A stretch of 64,000 bases of DNA from Legionella birminghamensis (GTDB lineage Bacteria; Pseudomonadota; Gammaproteobacteria; Legionellales; Legionellaceae): positions 930,001 to 994,000 of the forward strand of contig NZ_UGNW01000001.1 of the NCBI RefSeq assembly GCF_900452515.1. Reading direction: 5' to 3'. Below, one piece after another: positions 29,359-39,450 of the stretch. Numbering within the stretch: the stretch's first letter is position 1; every line of letters begins with the position of its first letter. Under the pieces are notes generated by a model that searched no databases, was not told the DNA's origin, and saw only the letters and a list, made by a program, of their open reading frames with translations. A program made the position numbers and the translations under genes.

Positions 29359-32259
29359 TCAAAGAGGCATTATTTCCAGGGAAGGCGTCCCCTCTTGAAT
29401 TGAATGCATAGCTTGCTGCTTAATTCCTGGCTCCTGAGGGACAAAAAAACGTGAGTTTTGGGTCCGCATCGCTTTGCTTTGATACTGTCCCAACAAATCC
29501 AGCATAAACTTATCCTGTTTGCTGTAAGCAATATCGAAAGCAGTGCGGTTTAAAGAATCAACACTGGAAAGCTGCATCAGACTTTCTTCTAAAATACCCT
29601 CAACCGCTTCATAAGCTGATTCATAGACAGCCCGATGTATGGCAGCATAGTGATAATTTCCCACCGCGAATGGGATATGGGGAGGTTCATTTTGCAACAG
29701 TTCGCTGATAACCTCCTTTCCTTGATTACAGCAGATTGCCCAGTGAAGGGGGGATTGTATTAATGCAGGGTCCACCTGAATTGCCTGCTGCTGAAAAAAT
29801 TGAATCCCAAAAGAGAAAATACTATCAATAACCTGCTGGCTGTTGGTTTCTCGAATGCAATGCAGCAGTGAACGTCCTGACTTTTCCTTATACCACAATA
29901 CCGGGAATAGGCGTTCATAGATTGAACTGACAAGCATCTGCTCCTTTGCATAAATAAACATATCAATTACATCGTCAGGAAGATTTTGGTATTCCTGCGC
30001 AGCAATAACTGGGAATTGAGCGGTAAATGGCAGAAATGAGGCAGAACTTGCCTGCATCACTGACGCGCCGAAATGCTGAATTAGTTTAAAATGCCAGAAT
30101 TCATTGTTTCGTAGGAGAGAATGATGTTCAGCATTCAAATAAGAGCATTTATATCGTGCTCTTAATCCATCCCTGTACACCAGCGTGACGTCTCTGGGAT
30201 CAAACTTCAGCCCTGAAAAGTCAATGGGGCGGGTATCCGCCACTACTGTCTCAACTACTGGTTCCTGATCTGGCTTCGGGTCTTTGGGAGCCGGTGGAAT
30301 TTTTTCAAACGCCTGCTTCTTTGGCAAGTTCTCAGGAGCTGCCGGGGCAGGGTGTTCCTCCATTATTTCTTCTTGCTTTGAGACAATTACCGGTTTTCGC
30401 AGGGCATTATGATATTCTGCAGAGCTGGTTTTAAGAGCATTCATTATTTTCTTTGCGAGTTTGTTTAATTGCTCAGACTTGATTGTCCTGGTCCATGCTA
30501 TCTTGCATAGAACCTGCTGCTCGATGACTTCTACCTGGCCAGTAGTGAATAGCTGGCTTATATTGCGCACAATTGATGACTCAAACCAGGCTTTGCTTGC
30601 ATAAAAGCGGCTAATTCGATCAACAGATTTGCTCGTTTTTACATGCCAGTAGCTATTAATTTCCGGGGGTTGTATCTTTAATCTGAAATAATCGCTTTCC
30701 CGCTGTACCTCACTGATAACCAGGTTTTGAGCTTCGCCAAAAAGCTGGGCAATTGCTTTTTTCCAGCTTGAAATTTGCTGCTCCTGGCTGGCAGGTTGGG
30801 AAGACTTGTCTTTTCCAGGTTTCGGCGGTGTTGGCTCAGTCAGTTTGGTTTCTGCCATTTTTTGGCTGATTTCTTCAATTTTATCTGGAAGCGGCGCTTC
30901 GGCTGCCTTCCTGGTTTCTGGAATATCTGTACTTATTTTAATGGCTGGCGGAGCGGATTTGATTGCTGGAACTTGAGCCCGTAGGGCTATTCCAACTGGG
31001 CTTACTCGAGGGCTGAAATGTTCCTCAAATGTTATTTTTAGCTTGCTCGGCAGCCAGTTGATTAAGCCTGGATTTAAAGTAAAAAAGCTTCGTCTATCAG
31101 GCCTGTTCATTAAATATTCAGCAGGGGATAAATTGTCAAGTTTTGAAAATTTTTGCAAAAAATAGTGTTTAGAAATTAGTGATACCAATCGAGGCTGCTT
31201 CTGGAAATAATTGAAATGTTCATCAAAAATAAGGAACAGGATAAACACCGGGAATTCGCCTCTAACCTTGTTTTCCCTGATTAAATTGTTCATCGCCCGG
31301 TCGGAGATAGCCTTCACTAGCTCTGGTTTCATCTCAAAGAGTGGAATGATCAGGGGATTTTTCAACAGGCAAGTCAAAGCGCTAACATCTGTTTTTTTGC
31401 CCGGGGCAATGTACAGATAGCTTTCCAGAAAGTCTTTTAGTGAGGTTGCAGTGTAATGCTCCAGGTAATGAATTAAATCATTTAGATTGTCCATATGCGT
31501 TTTGGATAGCTTGATAGTGCCAGCAAGATAGCTATATAAGCTGAAGTCCAGGACAAGCATTGAGCACATATGCTTTAGTTGAGAAATGAGGGCGGCAACA
31601 GAGTTAACCGCTTCACCATTGTCGAGCCGCTGTAATGCCTCTTTACGGCTATTAATTCCCTGGTTTACCCGGATAACTTCTGGCACAGCGAACTCTGGAT
31701 CGGTGCTTAAAAGCTTTAAGAGTTCAGCATAAGATGAAACTGGATTATTTGCAGGGTTTGCAGTTTTTGGAGCGCTACTGCTGACACAATCCGCCGCTGG
31801 TTGCGGCCGCTTGACTTCTTTTTTGGGTGTTCCGGATGCTTCCGCAAGCGTTTTGTACGCTGTGAGCAGCACTATGCATTGTAGAACCGCCTGGGCTTCT
31901 TGCTTATCTTCGAGAGAGCCTCTCAGAGCATATAGTGCTTCGATGAAGTGAACCAGGTTATCATATTTCCTGGCGGAAGATTGGTTCGCCATTTCAAATA
32001 TTTTTGATCGGGTTTTAGTACTGAAATGTTTACACAGGAAGCTACCGGATACGATTTGACGATTTAGACTAGTTTGCCAGGTATAAAAATGCATTTTAGC
32101 CTGCATTGTTAATTTTTGCTCTTCAATTTGCCGGGCTAATGGTTCATACTCAAAATCACTGGTCAAGCGCTCAATATCCCTTTCCGCTAAATTTAACTGT
32201 TCAGGCTCAGGGTTTTCATAGCGCGTAATTAATTCTTTTAAATCATCAAAAAGCATCAT
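29359..32259 (-). CDS. Large effector-like protein with C-terminal ankyrin repeats
   Basis: The 966-residue product has no signal peptide. Residues 1-150 are helical and charged; a low-complexity Pro/Lys/Glu-rich segment spans about 440-510 and another about 640-700. Near residues 855-945 there are two to three ankyrin-like repeats (SPLHWAICCNQGKEVISELL, AAIHRAVYESAYEAVEGIL, TAFDIAYSKQDKFMLDLL). The C-terminus (EGTPSLEIMPL) has an acidic patch and hydrophobic residues at positions -3/-4, compatible with a Dot/Icm secretion signal, though this is weak evidence. Two ATG codons are adjacent (32259 and 32256); either could be used. It heads an effector-like minus-strand cluster. No catalytic domain was recognised. 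Confidence 0.85.
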   Translation of the reverse strand: MMLFDDLKELITRYENPEPEQLNLAERDIERLTSDFEYEPLARQIEEQKLTMQAKMHFYTWQTSLNRQIVSGSFLCKHFSTKTRSKIFEMANQSSARKYDNLVHFIEALYALRGSLEDKQEAQAVLQCIVLLTAYKTLAEASGTPKKEVKRPQPAADCVSSSAPKTANPANNPVSSYAELLKLLSTDPEFAVPEVIRVNQGINSRKEALQRLDNGEAVNSVAALISQLKHMCSMLVLDFSLYSYLAGTIKLSKTHMDNLNDLIHYLEHYTATSLKDFLESYLYIAPGKKTDVSALTCLLKNPLIIPLFEMKPELVKAISDRAMNNLIRENKVRGEFPVFILFLIFDEHFNYFQKQPRLVSLISKHYFLQKFSKLDNLSPAEYLMNRPDRRSFFTLNPGLINWLPSKLKITFEEHFSPRVSPVGIALRAQVPAIKSAPPAIKISTDIPETRKAAEAPLPDKIEEISQKMAETKLTEPTPPKPGKDKSSQPASQEQQISSWKKAIAQLFGEAQNLVISEVQRESDYFRLKIQPPEINSYWHVKTSKSVDRISRFYASKAWFESSIVRNISQLFTTGQVEVIEQQVLCKIAWTRTIKSEQLNKLAKKIMNALKTSSAEYHNALRKPVIVSKQEEIMEEHPAPAAPENLPKKQAFEKIPPAPKDPKPDQEPVVETVVADTRPIDFSGLKFDPRDVTLVYRDGLRARYKCSYLNAEHHSLLRNNEFWHFKLIQHFGASVMQASSASFLPFTAQFPVIAAQEYQNLPDDVIDMFIYAKEQMLVSSIYERLFPVLWYKEKSGRSLLHCIRETNSQQVIDSIFSFGIQFFQQQAIQVDPALIQSPLHWAICCNQGKEVISELLQNEPPHIPFAVGNYHYAAIHRAVYESAYEAVEGILEESLMQLSSVDSLNRTAFDIAYSKQDKFMLDLLGQYQSKAMRTQNSRFFVPQEPGIKQQAMHSIQEGTPSLEIMPL

Positions 32260-32448
32260 TAACTCGTTATTATTACTAAAAGCTAATCGTAGGACAATTA
32301 GATTAAAGCTAAGTGCAAAACCGCTTATTATATTGGATAAATATTAACTAAACCTTAAGTTGTTTTTTGGGAAAAAAGGATTCAAATAATAGTATTTAGA
32401 ATCAAAATTCTGACATTTGCAATTATCTCTTCTTTCAAAGCCCTGCTC

Positions 32449-33260
32449 CTACAGGCGGGGTTTCATTTCTGCTTCTTCAGCTGTAAATTTTAAACCGAAC
32501 TCAATATTCACTATACCCGTTCGCCCACAGTCAGGCATATATCGTTCCATATCAACTGCCAGATAATAAGGTCGTTGTTTATTCCAGGGATCAATAACCA
32601 CTACAGTGAAAGGGAGCTTTTTACAATAGGCTATCAGGGCTTCCGCGGTTTTGGGAAAAGGGCTGGTATGCTCAAGATTCATCAGAAGGAGTGTATGTCC
32701 GCCGGGCTTGTTATCAATATCGACACGATAAATGCTATGCACGGGCGAAGCGGTATGATTGCTGAGCGCTTCCCGTGCCAGACTATAGAGGAAGACAAAG
32801 GCGCAGTTTGCCTGTTCAGAGCAATTGCCATAGACCTGGCTTCGCTTATGTGCATGATGATACTGTAGCCCGTGCCTTTGCGAAATGCAGTTTGTTCGAA
32901 TTCAGGATATCCTATTTCTTCGCGTCTTGTTTTAAAGCGGTTAAATATTTGCCTGAGGTGTATATCATTAATGTTTGTACGACAGTGTTCAAGAATGCGC
33001 ATACCGTCAAGAGACAGGGGCATATTGGCAGCCTTCATTCGGCGATCGACATACTCACAGGCTTCCTGAGCCAGGCGTAAATTATTAATCAACTGCTCAA
33101 TCTCTTGAAAACCGGATTCCCAAACCTCTGCACTAAATTCAGGGCTGGCAAGTTGGTTTTGGAGGATATGCATCCTCTTTGTCAGCGAGGGTTCATCCAG
33201 CTTTAAATAATTAATGCGCTCGAGCATAAGACTGAGGCGTTGCAGGTAGATTTCTAGCAT
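32449..33260 (-). pseudogene. Cysteine-protease-like protein split by a frameshift
   Basis: Two overlapping frames together read as one protein of about 265 residues. The 5' part (from the ATG at 33260) is helical. Downstream of about 32870 the coding character moves to another frame, where QVYGNCSEQANCAFVFLYSL leads into GGHTLLLMNLEH and VVVIDPWNK, ending at 32449. The spacing of GNC (Cys codon 32821-32823), GGH (32695-32697) and IDPW (Asp codon 32590-32592) fits the Cys-His-Asp triad of papain-like effector families with a 'GxCxE...H...DPW' signature. The 5' frame continues past the shift with a tail that overlaps the second frame. Whether it is a real mutation, a sequencing error or programmed shifting cannot be told; the family name is inference. 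Confidence 0.65.
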
Positions 33261-33298
33261 AATTTTTTAAATACAAAATGATAATGAATAATACATCA

Positions 33299-35170
33299 TT
33301 AAGGGTTAAAGGTCACTTGGAAAGAATTATGCGGCAATTCAATGGAGGAGAGACTCATGGATTTCGCATTTTTATTTATTTTTGCCAGATGTTTTTCTTT
33401 CGCTGCTTTTAATGAAATGCCGCATACCATTTCAGCAATTTCCTCAGGTAGATAAAGTGTAGAATTTGTTAACCGTAATGTTTTATGATCAGTGTGGGCT
33501 AAACGATTAATTTCAACCAGATCGTCAATTAAAGTCAGAGCATCATTCTCATTGATTTCCGAAAAATTTTTGACGATCTCTTCAAAGTCAGTCTCGGTCT
33601 TCAAGCCCATTTTAGTCGCACAGTTCAGCAAGGTTTCTGCATGCATATAATACTTTGCAATTTTATTGATATAAAAACTTACCATTACCCTGAGCAAGGC
33701 GATGTCATAACGTTTGCTGCTCAAAGCACTGGCCTTTTCAGCCAGTTTAACAATGGAAAAATCATAAACCAATTGCTTCAAATCGTCATATGCATATAAG
33801 CCTTGGAATTTTCTGAATGGCTGCTCGTCCATAAAAGCTATATCGCTAATCTTTATTAATGCATTACATAAATTCGATAGTTCTTTTGATGTTAAGCAAG
33901 GATCAGTAATTGTTTGGTGAATTATTTCTTCTAGATCAGCCCTGGTTGGCTTGTCTGCTATTTTTATTACAGATTCTAGTAACTTTGGTGATTCATTGAT
34001 GTAATAAACAAAGGGTTCCATGCAATCATATAGCTGGCTTTGCAGCAATTCGATATCAATATCGCCCTCTATTGCGTTACTATTTTCATTGCTGAAAAAA
34101 GCGGGATCTTTGTTTTTTCTACTTCGGATGCAGCTCATGTAATTACTCAGGAATTGGGCTATCGCTGTGTTTTTATGGTCAAGGGCATGATCCAAAGCGG
34201 TGTCTCCACAAACATCTTTATGCCCTATATTTATTTCGCTGACCAGTACTCTAACCACATCGATATTGCCAACCCTTGCAGCAAGATGCAGATAAGTTTC
34301 ATTCTCTATCGATTCCAGTTGATAATTCTGCTGGTCAATATTTAAGTGTAATAACAATTTAACTGCGATCACATTATCAGTGCGTATTGCCCAGAAAAAA
34401 GGGTCGTATTTTTCTTTATAGAAGGCTGCATCATTGAGGTGGCTAACATTGATAGCTCGGCTTTCAGCGCAACTAAGCAGGAAAAAAGTCATATCATGGT
34501 CATGATTGGCAATTGCTACCGAGAGCCCCTTACGAAGGTCAATAATATTAAATAAACCCAATTCAAAAGCGGTTTTAATGACTCGTTTGGCACCTAAAGC
34601 GGCTGCAGTCATAATAAATGAGTCACCAGAGTAGCTTTTGCTGAAGGGATAATTTTTTCCAAAAATTGAGCGAAAAGATTTATTAGCCAATGCTTCGGCA
34701 TCATCCTTGCTTGCTATCCAGGCAAGATAAATAGTGATTTTTTCCTTTATTAAACTGGGTCGGGTTACCTGCTCTGAAAAGTCCGAAAATGAGTATTCAA
34801 ACAAATTTCTCAACTCATGGGCTTCTCTCTGAAGGGGAATCAGGTTTTCCAATATTTTGTTTTTCCAGCTTGGAATGCACAAAAGATACGATCGGCAGGT
34901 ATCGAAAGTGTCCCGATGAATGCCAAAAAAGCGATCAAAAAAAGCGTTTAAATCATTATTCTGGCTTGCTGACAATAAGCTATCAAATTCTTTGCGGCGA
35001 GCTTCATTCGATAAAATTTCATAAGCATTCTGAATCGCATGAAAGGCTTCAGGATTGGCGGATTGATTTTTATCCGGGTGATGTTTCAATGCCAGCTTTC
35101 TGTATGCAATCCTGATGTCACGATCGGAAGATGAGGGTAAAACATTCAGGATTTGATAATAATTAGGCAT
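33299..35170 (-). CDS. J-domain protein with ankyrin repeats
   Basis: The 623-residue product starts with a canonical J domain: MPNYYQILNVLPSSSDRDI, then the HPD motif in LALKHHPDKNQ and QNAYEILSNEARRKEFDSLL (residues 1-66). J domains stimulate the ATPase of Hsp70. Residues about 190-350 contain ankyrin repeats (DPFFWAIRTDNVIAVKLLL, TYLHLAARVGNIDVVRVLV, TALDHALDHKNTAIAQFL). The remaining 270 residues are helical and unrecognised. It lacks the Gly/Phe and zinc-finger parts of DnaJ, so it is not the housekeeping chaperone; a role as a translocated co-chaperone of host Hsp70 is inference. No clear ribosome-binding site precedes the ATG. Confidence 0.9.
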   Translation of the reverse strand: MPNYYQILNVLPSSSDRDIRIAYRKLALKHHPDKNQSANPEAFHAIQNAYEILSNEARRKEFDSLLSASQNNDLNAFFDRFFGIHRDTFDTCRSYLLCIPSWKNKILENLIPLQREAHELRNLFEYSFSDFSEQVTRPSLIKEKITIYLAWIASKDDAEALANKSFRSIFGKNYPFSKSYSGDSFIMTAAALGAKRVIKTAFELGLFNIIDLRKGLSVAIANHDHDMTFFLLSCAESRAINVSHLNDAAFYKEKYDPFFWAIRTDNVIAVKLLLHLNIDQQNYQLESIENETYLHLAARVGNIDVVRVLVSEINIGHKDVCGDTALDHALDHKNTAIAQFLSNYMSCIRSRKNKDPAFFSNENSNAIEGDIDIELLQSQLYDCMEPFVYYINESPKLLESVIKIADKPTRADLEEIIHQTITDPCLTSKELSNLCNALIKISDIAFMDEQPFRKFQGLYAYDDLKQLVYDFSIVKLAEKASALSSKRYDIALLRVMVSFYINKIAKYYMHAETLLNCATKMGLKTETDFEEIVKNFSEINENDALTLIDDLVEINRLAHTDHKTLRLTNSTLYLPEEIAEMVCGISLKAAKEKHLAKINKNAKSMSLSSIELPHNSFQVTFNP

Positions 35171-35351
35171 ACAGCGCTAAATAATTTACAAAGTGGTTAT
35201 TATTAGTATAACTATTTTGGTGTAGATTGACAACGATCCAGTGTTACACAGGGCTGAGCCAATGGCTCTACAAGCTTTAATAAACATAATTTTGTTTACT
35301 TATCGACCAATTAATGATATTTTTGCGAATTTTATTGTTGACAAATTTATT

Positions 35352-36191
35352 ATGAAACACTTGTCTTTTATAGTGGTAGGTGATGAAGGTTCAGGTAAAA
35401 GAAGCTTCGTAGACAGAGCTGCCCTTGATTTGTTTAATCCTTATGGCCACTTATTTCCGGGAGGCAAAGCTAAGACTTATTCCTATGGGAATGAAGAGAT
35501 TATAGTTTTTTTTGAACCCAAACATGAAAATCAGCAAATTAGCAGGGCTGAAAAGGCAGATACTTTCTTCATCACTGTCGATTTATCAAATGCCAATTGG
35601 GTTAAGCGAGTTGAATTTCATATTGATCGGGTTTCACACACTCACCCTAAAAAGCCAATTGTTTTACTTGTCACTAAAGCAGATGAGCGCCCCTGTGATC
35701 ATACTCTATTCCAACAGATAGTTAATAATCTGCGAGAACAGCAATACAATGTGTCCTATATTGAAACTTCAGCAAAAACGGGCTTAAACATACAAAAGGC
35801 AGTGGAGCTGGGGGTGGAAGTAGGGTTCCGGCAAGCAGAAGTTGAGCGACAATCTGCTGCACGCAGACACAATGTAGCGCAAAAACTGCTGAAAGATTTA
35901 GACCAATACACTTCGTTTTCTAATAAAGTAATCGCATATGGAAAGCTGATTTTTTCTTTTGGCCAATTTGGGTTAGCTGCAAAAAAACAAGCTTTGGCTG
36001 AACAAATTAAAAAAGAGACCTCTATTAATGTTGGGAAATATAAACAGGCGAATAAAGACCTCGTTAAGAGTGAATTTAATCGTTCATGGTTTTTTTCAAA
36101 ACATTACACCCTTGCTAACTCAAAGAAAAATAATGATTCTGAGTTTGATTTAGGTGAATTGGGTCGAATTCTGGATAGGGCTAAAATATAG
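35352..36191 (+). CDS. Ras/Rab-like small GTPase domain protein
   Basis: The 279-residue product begins MKHLSFIVVGDEGSGKRSF, the beta1-P-loop of a small GTPase. The guanine-specificity loop appears as LLVTKAD (TKxD) near residue 105 and the G5 loop as ETSAKTG near 141. The usual Ser/Thr after the P-loop Lys is Arg, followed by Ser, and no clear DxxG switch II is seen, so GTP hydrolysis may be altered or absent. A helical, Lys-rich C-terminal extension of about 110 residues follows; no prenylation CaaX box is present. I chose the ATG at 35352 because the GTPase fold begins there; the frame is open from a GTG at 35241 without a ribosome-binding site. It is divergent from the J-domain gene. Confidence 0.78.
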   Translation: MKHLSFIVVGDEGSGKRSFVDRAALDLFNPYGHLFPGGKAKTYSYGNEEIIVFFEPKHENQQISRAEKADTFFITVDLSNANWVKRVEFHIDRVSHTHPKKPIVLLVTKADERPCDHTLFQQIVNNLREQQYNVSYIETSAKTGLNIQKAVELGVEVGFRQAEVERQSAARRHNVAQKLLKDLDQYTSFSNKVIAYGKLIFSFGQFGLAAKKQALAEQIKKETSINVGKYKQANKDLVKSEFNRSWFFSKHYTLANSKKNNDSEFDLGELGRILDRAKI

Positions 36192-36235
36192 GCTTGAGCT
36201 CATCGCCGAGATACCGCGATTTTTGCATTAGCACC

Positions 36236-36278
36236 ATTCGGCCTGAGGGGGAGCAAAGCGGCTCCTCTGGCCGAACGG
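36236..36278. repeat. Palindromic repeat, second family
   Basis: TTCGGCC-TGAGGGGGAGC and GCTCCTCT-GGCCGAA form a hairpin around AAAGCG. A larger relative lies at 43219-43294, and a degenerate one near 40720-40760. This copy lies between the convergent GTPase and acrB-like genes and could act as a two-way transcription stop. Confidence 0.7.
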
Positions 36279-36325
36279 ATTGCAGGCATAATGCGTGGTG
36301 TGTAGGCTAGGCTTAACTGAGCCAA

Positions 36326-39300
36326 TTAATTACTCTCCTCGATCACCTTCTTTCCAAAATGTCGTCTGATAATCACAAAGAATATTGGCACAAAAAAGAT
36401 GGCCAGAAAGGTGGCGGTGAACATGCCGCCGACAACGCCAATCCCTACCGCATTTTGCGCCCCAGATCCCGCGCCTGTTCCCAGAGCCAGCGGCAATACG
36501 CCGAAAATGAAGGCCAGTGAAGTCATAAGAATGGGGCGTAAACGCATTCTGGTGGCTTCCAATGTGGCCTCAATCAGGGGCTTATGCTCTTTTTCAATCA
36601 GATCCTTTGCGAATTCAACGATAAGAATGGCGTTTTTGGCGGAAAGGCCCATGGTGGTTAGCAAGCCTACCTTAAAGTAAATGTCGTTATACATATTAAA
36701 CAGTTTGGCAGCGATCAATGCACCAATGATCCCCAATGGAACGACAAGCATTACAGAAAAAGGAACCGACCAGCTTTCATAAAGCGCTGCCAGCGATAGA
36801 AATATAACCAAAAGCGAAATGGCATAAAGAGCTGGTGCCTGATTGCCAGAGAGTCTTTCCTGATAAGACATGCCTGTCCAGTCAAAACCAATGCCGGCCG
36901 GTAATTGTGAAGTTAATTTTTCCATTAACGCCATCGCAGTACCGGTACTCTTACCCTCTGCAGCTTCCCCTAAAATTTCCATGGAGGGTAACCCATTATA
37001 ACGTTCAAGACGGGGAGAGCCTTTCACCCATTTTGAACTGGCAAAAGCCGAAAATGGAACCATTTGCCCATTGGCGGCGCGAACATACCATTCATTGATA
37101 TCCTGGGGGAGCATACGGAAAGGGGCTGCTCCCTGAACGTATACTTTCTTGACGCGTCCTCTATCAATAAAGTTATTGACATACACGCTGCCCAGGGCGG
37201 CAGCAATAGTATTATTAATGTTTTCAATAGATACACCCAGGGTTTCTGCCTTTTCCTGGTCAATAATCAGTTTATATTGCGGGGTATCTTCCAATCCGTT
37301 CGGCCGTACTCTCACCAGAACATTCGGATGCTCGCCCACTAACTCCATTAACTTGTTCCGGGCTTCGGTCAATTTGTCATGCCCCAGGCCACCGCGGTCA
37401 ATTAATTCAAAGTCAAATCCTGTTGCGGTGCCCAGCTCGATAATCGCTGGCAAATTAAATGGGAAAACCATACCGTCATTAATTATTTCTGCGAACTTCT
37501 GTCCTGCCCGATTAATAATCTCCTGGACAGAGTTTTCTTTTCCTTTGCGTTCTGCCCAGTCTTTTAAGGTGAGGAAGGCAATCCCGTTATTTTGTCCCTT
37601 GCCATTAAATCCAAATCCCACTACTGAGAAGACGGAGATAACATTGTTCTTTTCCTTGCTTGCAAAATACTGATAAATATCGTCAGCGACTTTTTGCGTG
37701 CGCTCCTGGGTCGCTCCCGCAGGTAACTGGATCATGGTCAGCAGCATTCCCTGATCTTCTTCTGGTAAAAAGGAGCTGGGCAAACGAAAGAATAGATACA
37801 CCATGGAAATAATAATTATCAGATATATTAAAAGATAGCGGCCAGTATGCTTTAAAATTCTGGCGACTGAATTGTGATAGCCATTTGTTGCTGAGTGCAG
37901 AAAGCGGTTAAACCAGCTGAAAAGCCGCCTGTCATGGTGTTCTTCCGAGTAAGGCTTCAAAAGGCTTGCGCAAAGGGCGGGTGTTAAAATAAGTGCGATT
38001 AAAATTGAAAGTCCCATGGCAGAAACAATTGTAATCGAAAATTGACGGTAGATCGCGCCTGTTGATCCGCCAAAGAAAGCCATGGGGATGAAAACTGCTG
38101 AGAGTACCATTGCAATTCCAATCAAAGCGCCCTGGATCTGCTTCATGGAGCGGCGAGTCGCTTCTTTAGGCGGCAGGTTTTCTTCGGCCATCACCCGTTC
38201 AACGTTTTCGACTACCACAATGGCATCATCAACCAAAAGACCAATCGCTAATATCATGCCGAACATGGTAAGCGTATTAATCGACATACCGAAAAGGGAG
38301 AGAATGGCAAATGTACCTAATATCACTACCGGGATAGCAATGGTAGGGATCAGAGTGGCTCTCAGGTTTTGTAGAAACAGATACATTACCAAAAATACCA
38401 GTACGAACGCTTCGAAAAGGGTTTCAACGACTTTATGAATTGAAATCTTTACAAAAGGGGTCGTGTCATAGGGATAAACCACTTTTAATCCGGCGGGGAA
38501 ATAAGGGGTCATCCGTTTTAATTCATTTTTAATAGCGTTGGCAGTATCGAGCGCATTAGCGCCGGTAGAAAGCCTCACGCCCAAGCCTGCGGCAGGACGG
38601 CCGTTATAACGCGCAATCATGTCATAATTTTCACCGCCCAACTCAACCTTTGCCACATCTTTCAAGCGTACCTGGGAACCATCAGGATTCACTTTCAGAA
38701 GAATTTTCTGAAACTCTTCAGGGGATTTTAATCGGGTTTGGGCAATAATGGACGCATTAAGCTGTTGATTAGGCAGGGCGGGGAGACCGCCCAATTGACC
38801 GGCCGCAATCTGATTATTTTGGGCGCGAATGGCTAAAATAACATCGGTAGGAGTTAACTGATAATTATTAAGTTTGTTCGGATCCATCCAGACCCGCATT
38901 GCGTATTGCGCACCGAATAATTCCACATTCCCTACGCCATTGATACGGCCAATGGGATCCTGCAGATAGGAGGCGAGATAATCCCCTAAATCATATTGAT
39001 CCAAATTGTCATTATCAGAATATACCCCCACGACCAAAAGATAGCTGCTGCTGGCTTTTTGCACCACTATTCCTTGCTGCTGCACTTCAATGGGAAGTAA
39101 GGGTGTGGCGAGCTGGAGCTTATTTTGCACCTGCACCTGGGCGATATCCGGATCAGCCTTTGGATCAAAGGTCAGGGTGATGGTCATGCTGCCTGAAGAA
39201 TCGCTCTGGGAGGTCATATAGAGCAAATTATCCAGGCCTGTCATGTTCTGCTCAATAATTTGGGTTACAGTATCCTGCATCGTTTGGGCATCTGCACCGG

Positions 39301-39448
39301 GATAGACGGTTTGTACTGAAATAGCAGGAGGGGCTACCGTCGGATATTGCGAAATAGGCAGCTGGATTATTGCAATGAGGCCGGCCACCATCAGCATGAT
39401 GGCGATAACCCAGGCAAAGATAGGACGATTTATAAAAAAATCAGACAT
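36326..39448 (-). CDS. Multidrug efflux RND permease, AcrB-like
   Basis: The 1040-residue inner-membrane exporter matches AcrB/MexB throughout: [40 protein letters not shown], the TM4 proton-relay [17 protein letters not shown], the TM10 lysine in [14 protein letters not shown], and [13 protein letters not shown] in the porter region. Length equals AcrB closely. It starts 2 bp after its adaptor gene, so the pair is one transcription unit; a TolC channel would be encoded elsewhere. It differs clearly from the RND pump at 13329, so the genome has at least two such systems. Confidence 0.97.
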   Translation of the reverse strand: MSDFFINRPIFAWVIAIMLMVAGLIAIIQLPISQYPTVAPPAISVQTVYPGADAQTMQDTVTQIIEQNMTGLDNLLYMTSQSDSSGSMTITLTFDPKADPDIAQVQVQNKLQLATPLLPIEVQQQGIVVQKASSSYLLVVGVYSDNDNLDQYDLGDYLASYLQDPIGRINGVGNVELFGAQYAMRVWMDPNKLNNYQLTPTDVILAIRAQNNQIAAGQLGGLPALPNQQLNASIIAQTRLKSPEEFQKILLKVNPDGSQVRLKDVAKVELGGENYDMIARYNGRPAAGLGVRLSTGANALDTANAIKNELKRMTPYFPAGLKVVYPYDTTPFVKISIHKVVETLFEAFVLVFLVMYLFLQNLRATLIPTIAIPVVILGTFAILSLFGMSINTLTMFGMILAIGLLVDDAIVVVENVERVMAEENLPPKEATRRSMKQIQGALIGIAMVLSAVFIPMAFFGGSTGAIYRQFSITIVSAMGLSILIALILTPALCASLLKPYSEEHHDRRLFSWFNRFLHSATNGYHNSVARILKHTGRYLLIYLIIIISMVYLFFRLPSSFLPEEDQGMLLTMIQLPAGATQERTQKVADDIYQYFASKEKNNVISVFSVVGFGFNGKGQNNGIAFLTLKDWAERKGKENSVQEIINRAGQKFAEIINDGMVFPFNLPAIIELGTATGFDFELIDRGGLGHDKLTEARNKLMELVGEHPNVLVRVRPNGLEDTPQYKLIIDQEKAETLGVSIENINNTIAAALGSVYVNNFIDRGRVKKVYVQGAAPFRMLPQDINEWYVRAANGQMVPFSAFASSKWVKGSPRLERYNGLPSMEILGEAAEGKSTGTAMALMEKLTSQLPAGIGFDWTGMSYQERLSGNQAPALYAISLLVIFLSLAALYESWSVPFSVMLVVPLGIIGALIAAKLFNMYNDIYFKVGLLTTMGLSAKNAILIVEFAKDLIEKEHKPLIEATLEATRMRLRPILMTSLAFIFGVLPLALGTGAGSGAQNAVGIGVVGGMFTATFLAIFFVPIFFVIIRRHFGKKVIEESN

Positions 39449-39450
39449 AT

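Noticed and set aside
33299-35170. Possibility that the J-domain/ankyrin gene is dnaJ
   Set aside because: It lacks the Gly/Phe and zinc-finger regions and has ankyrin repeats instead.
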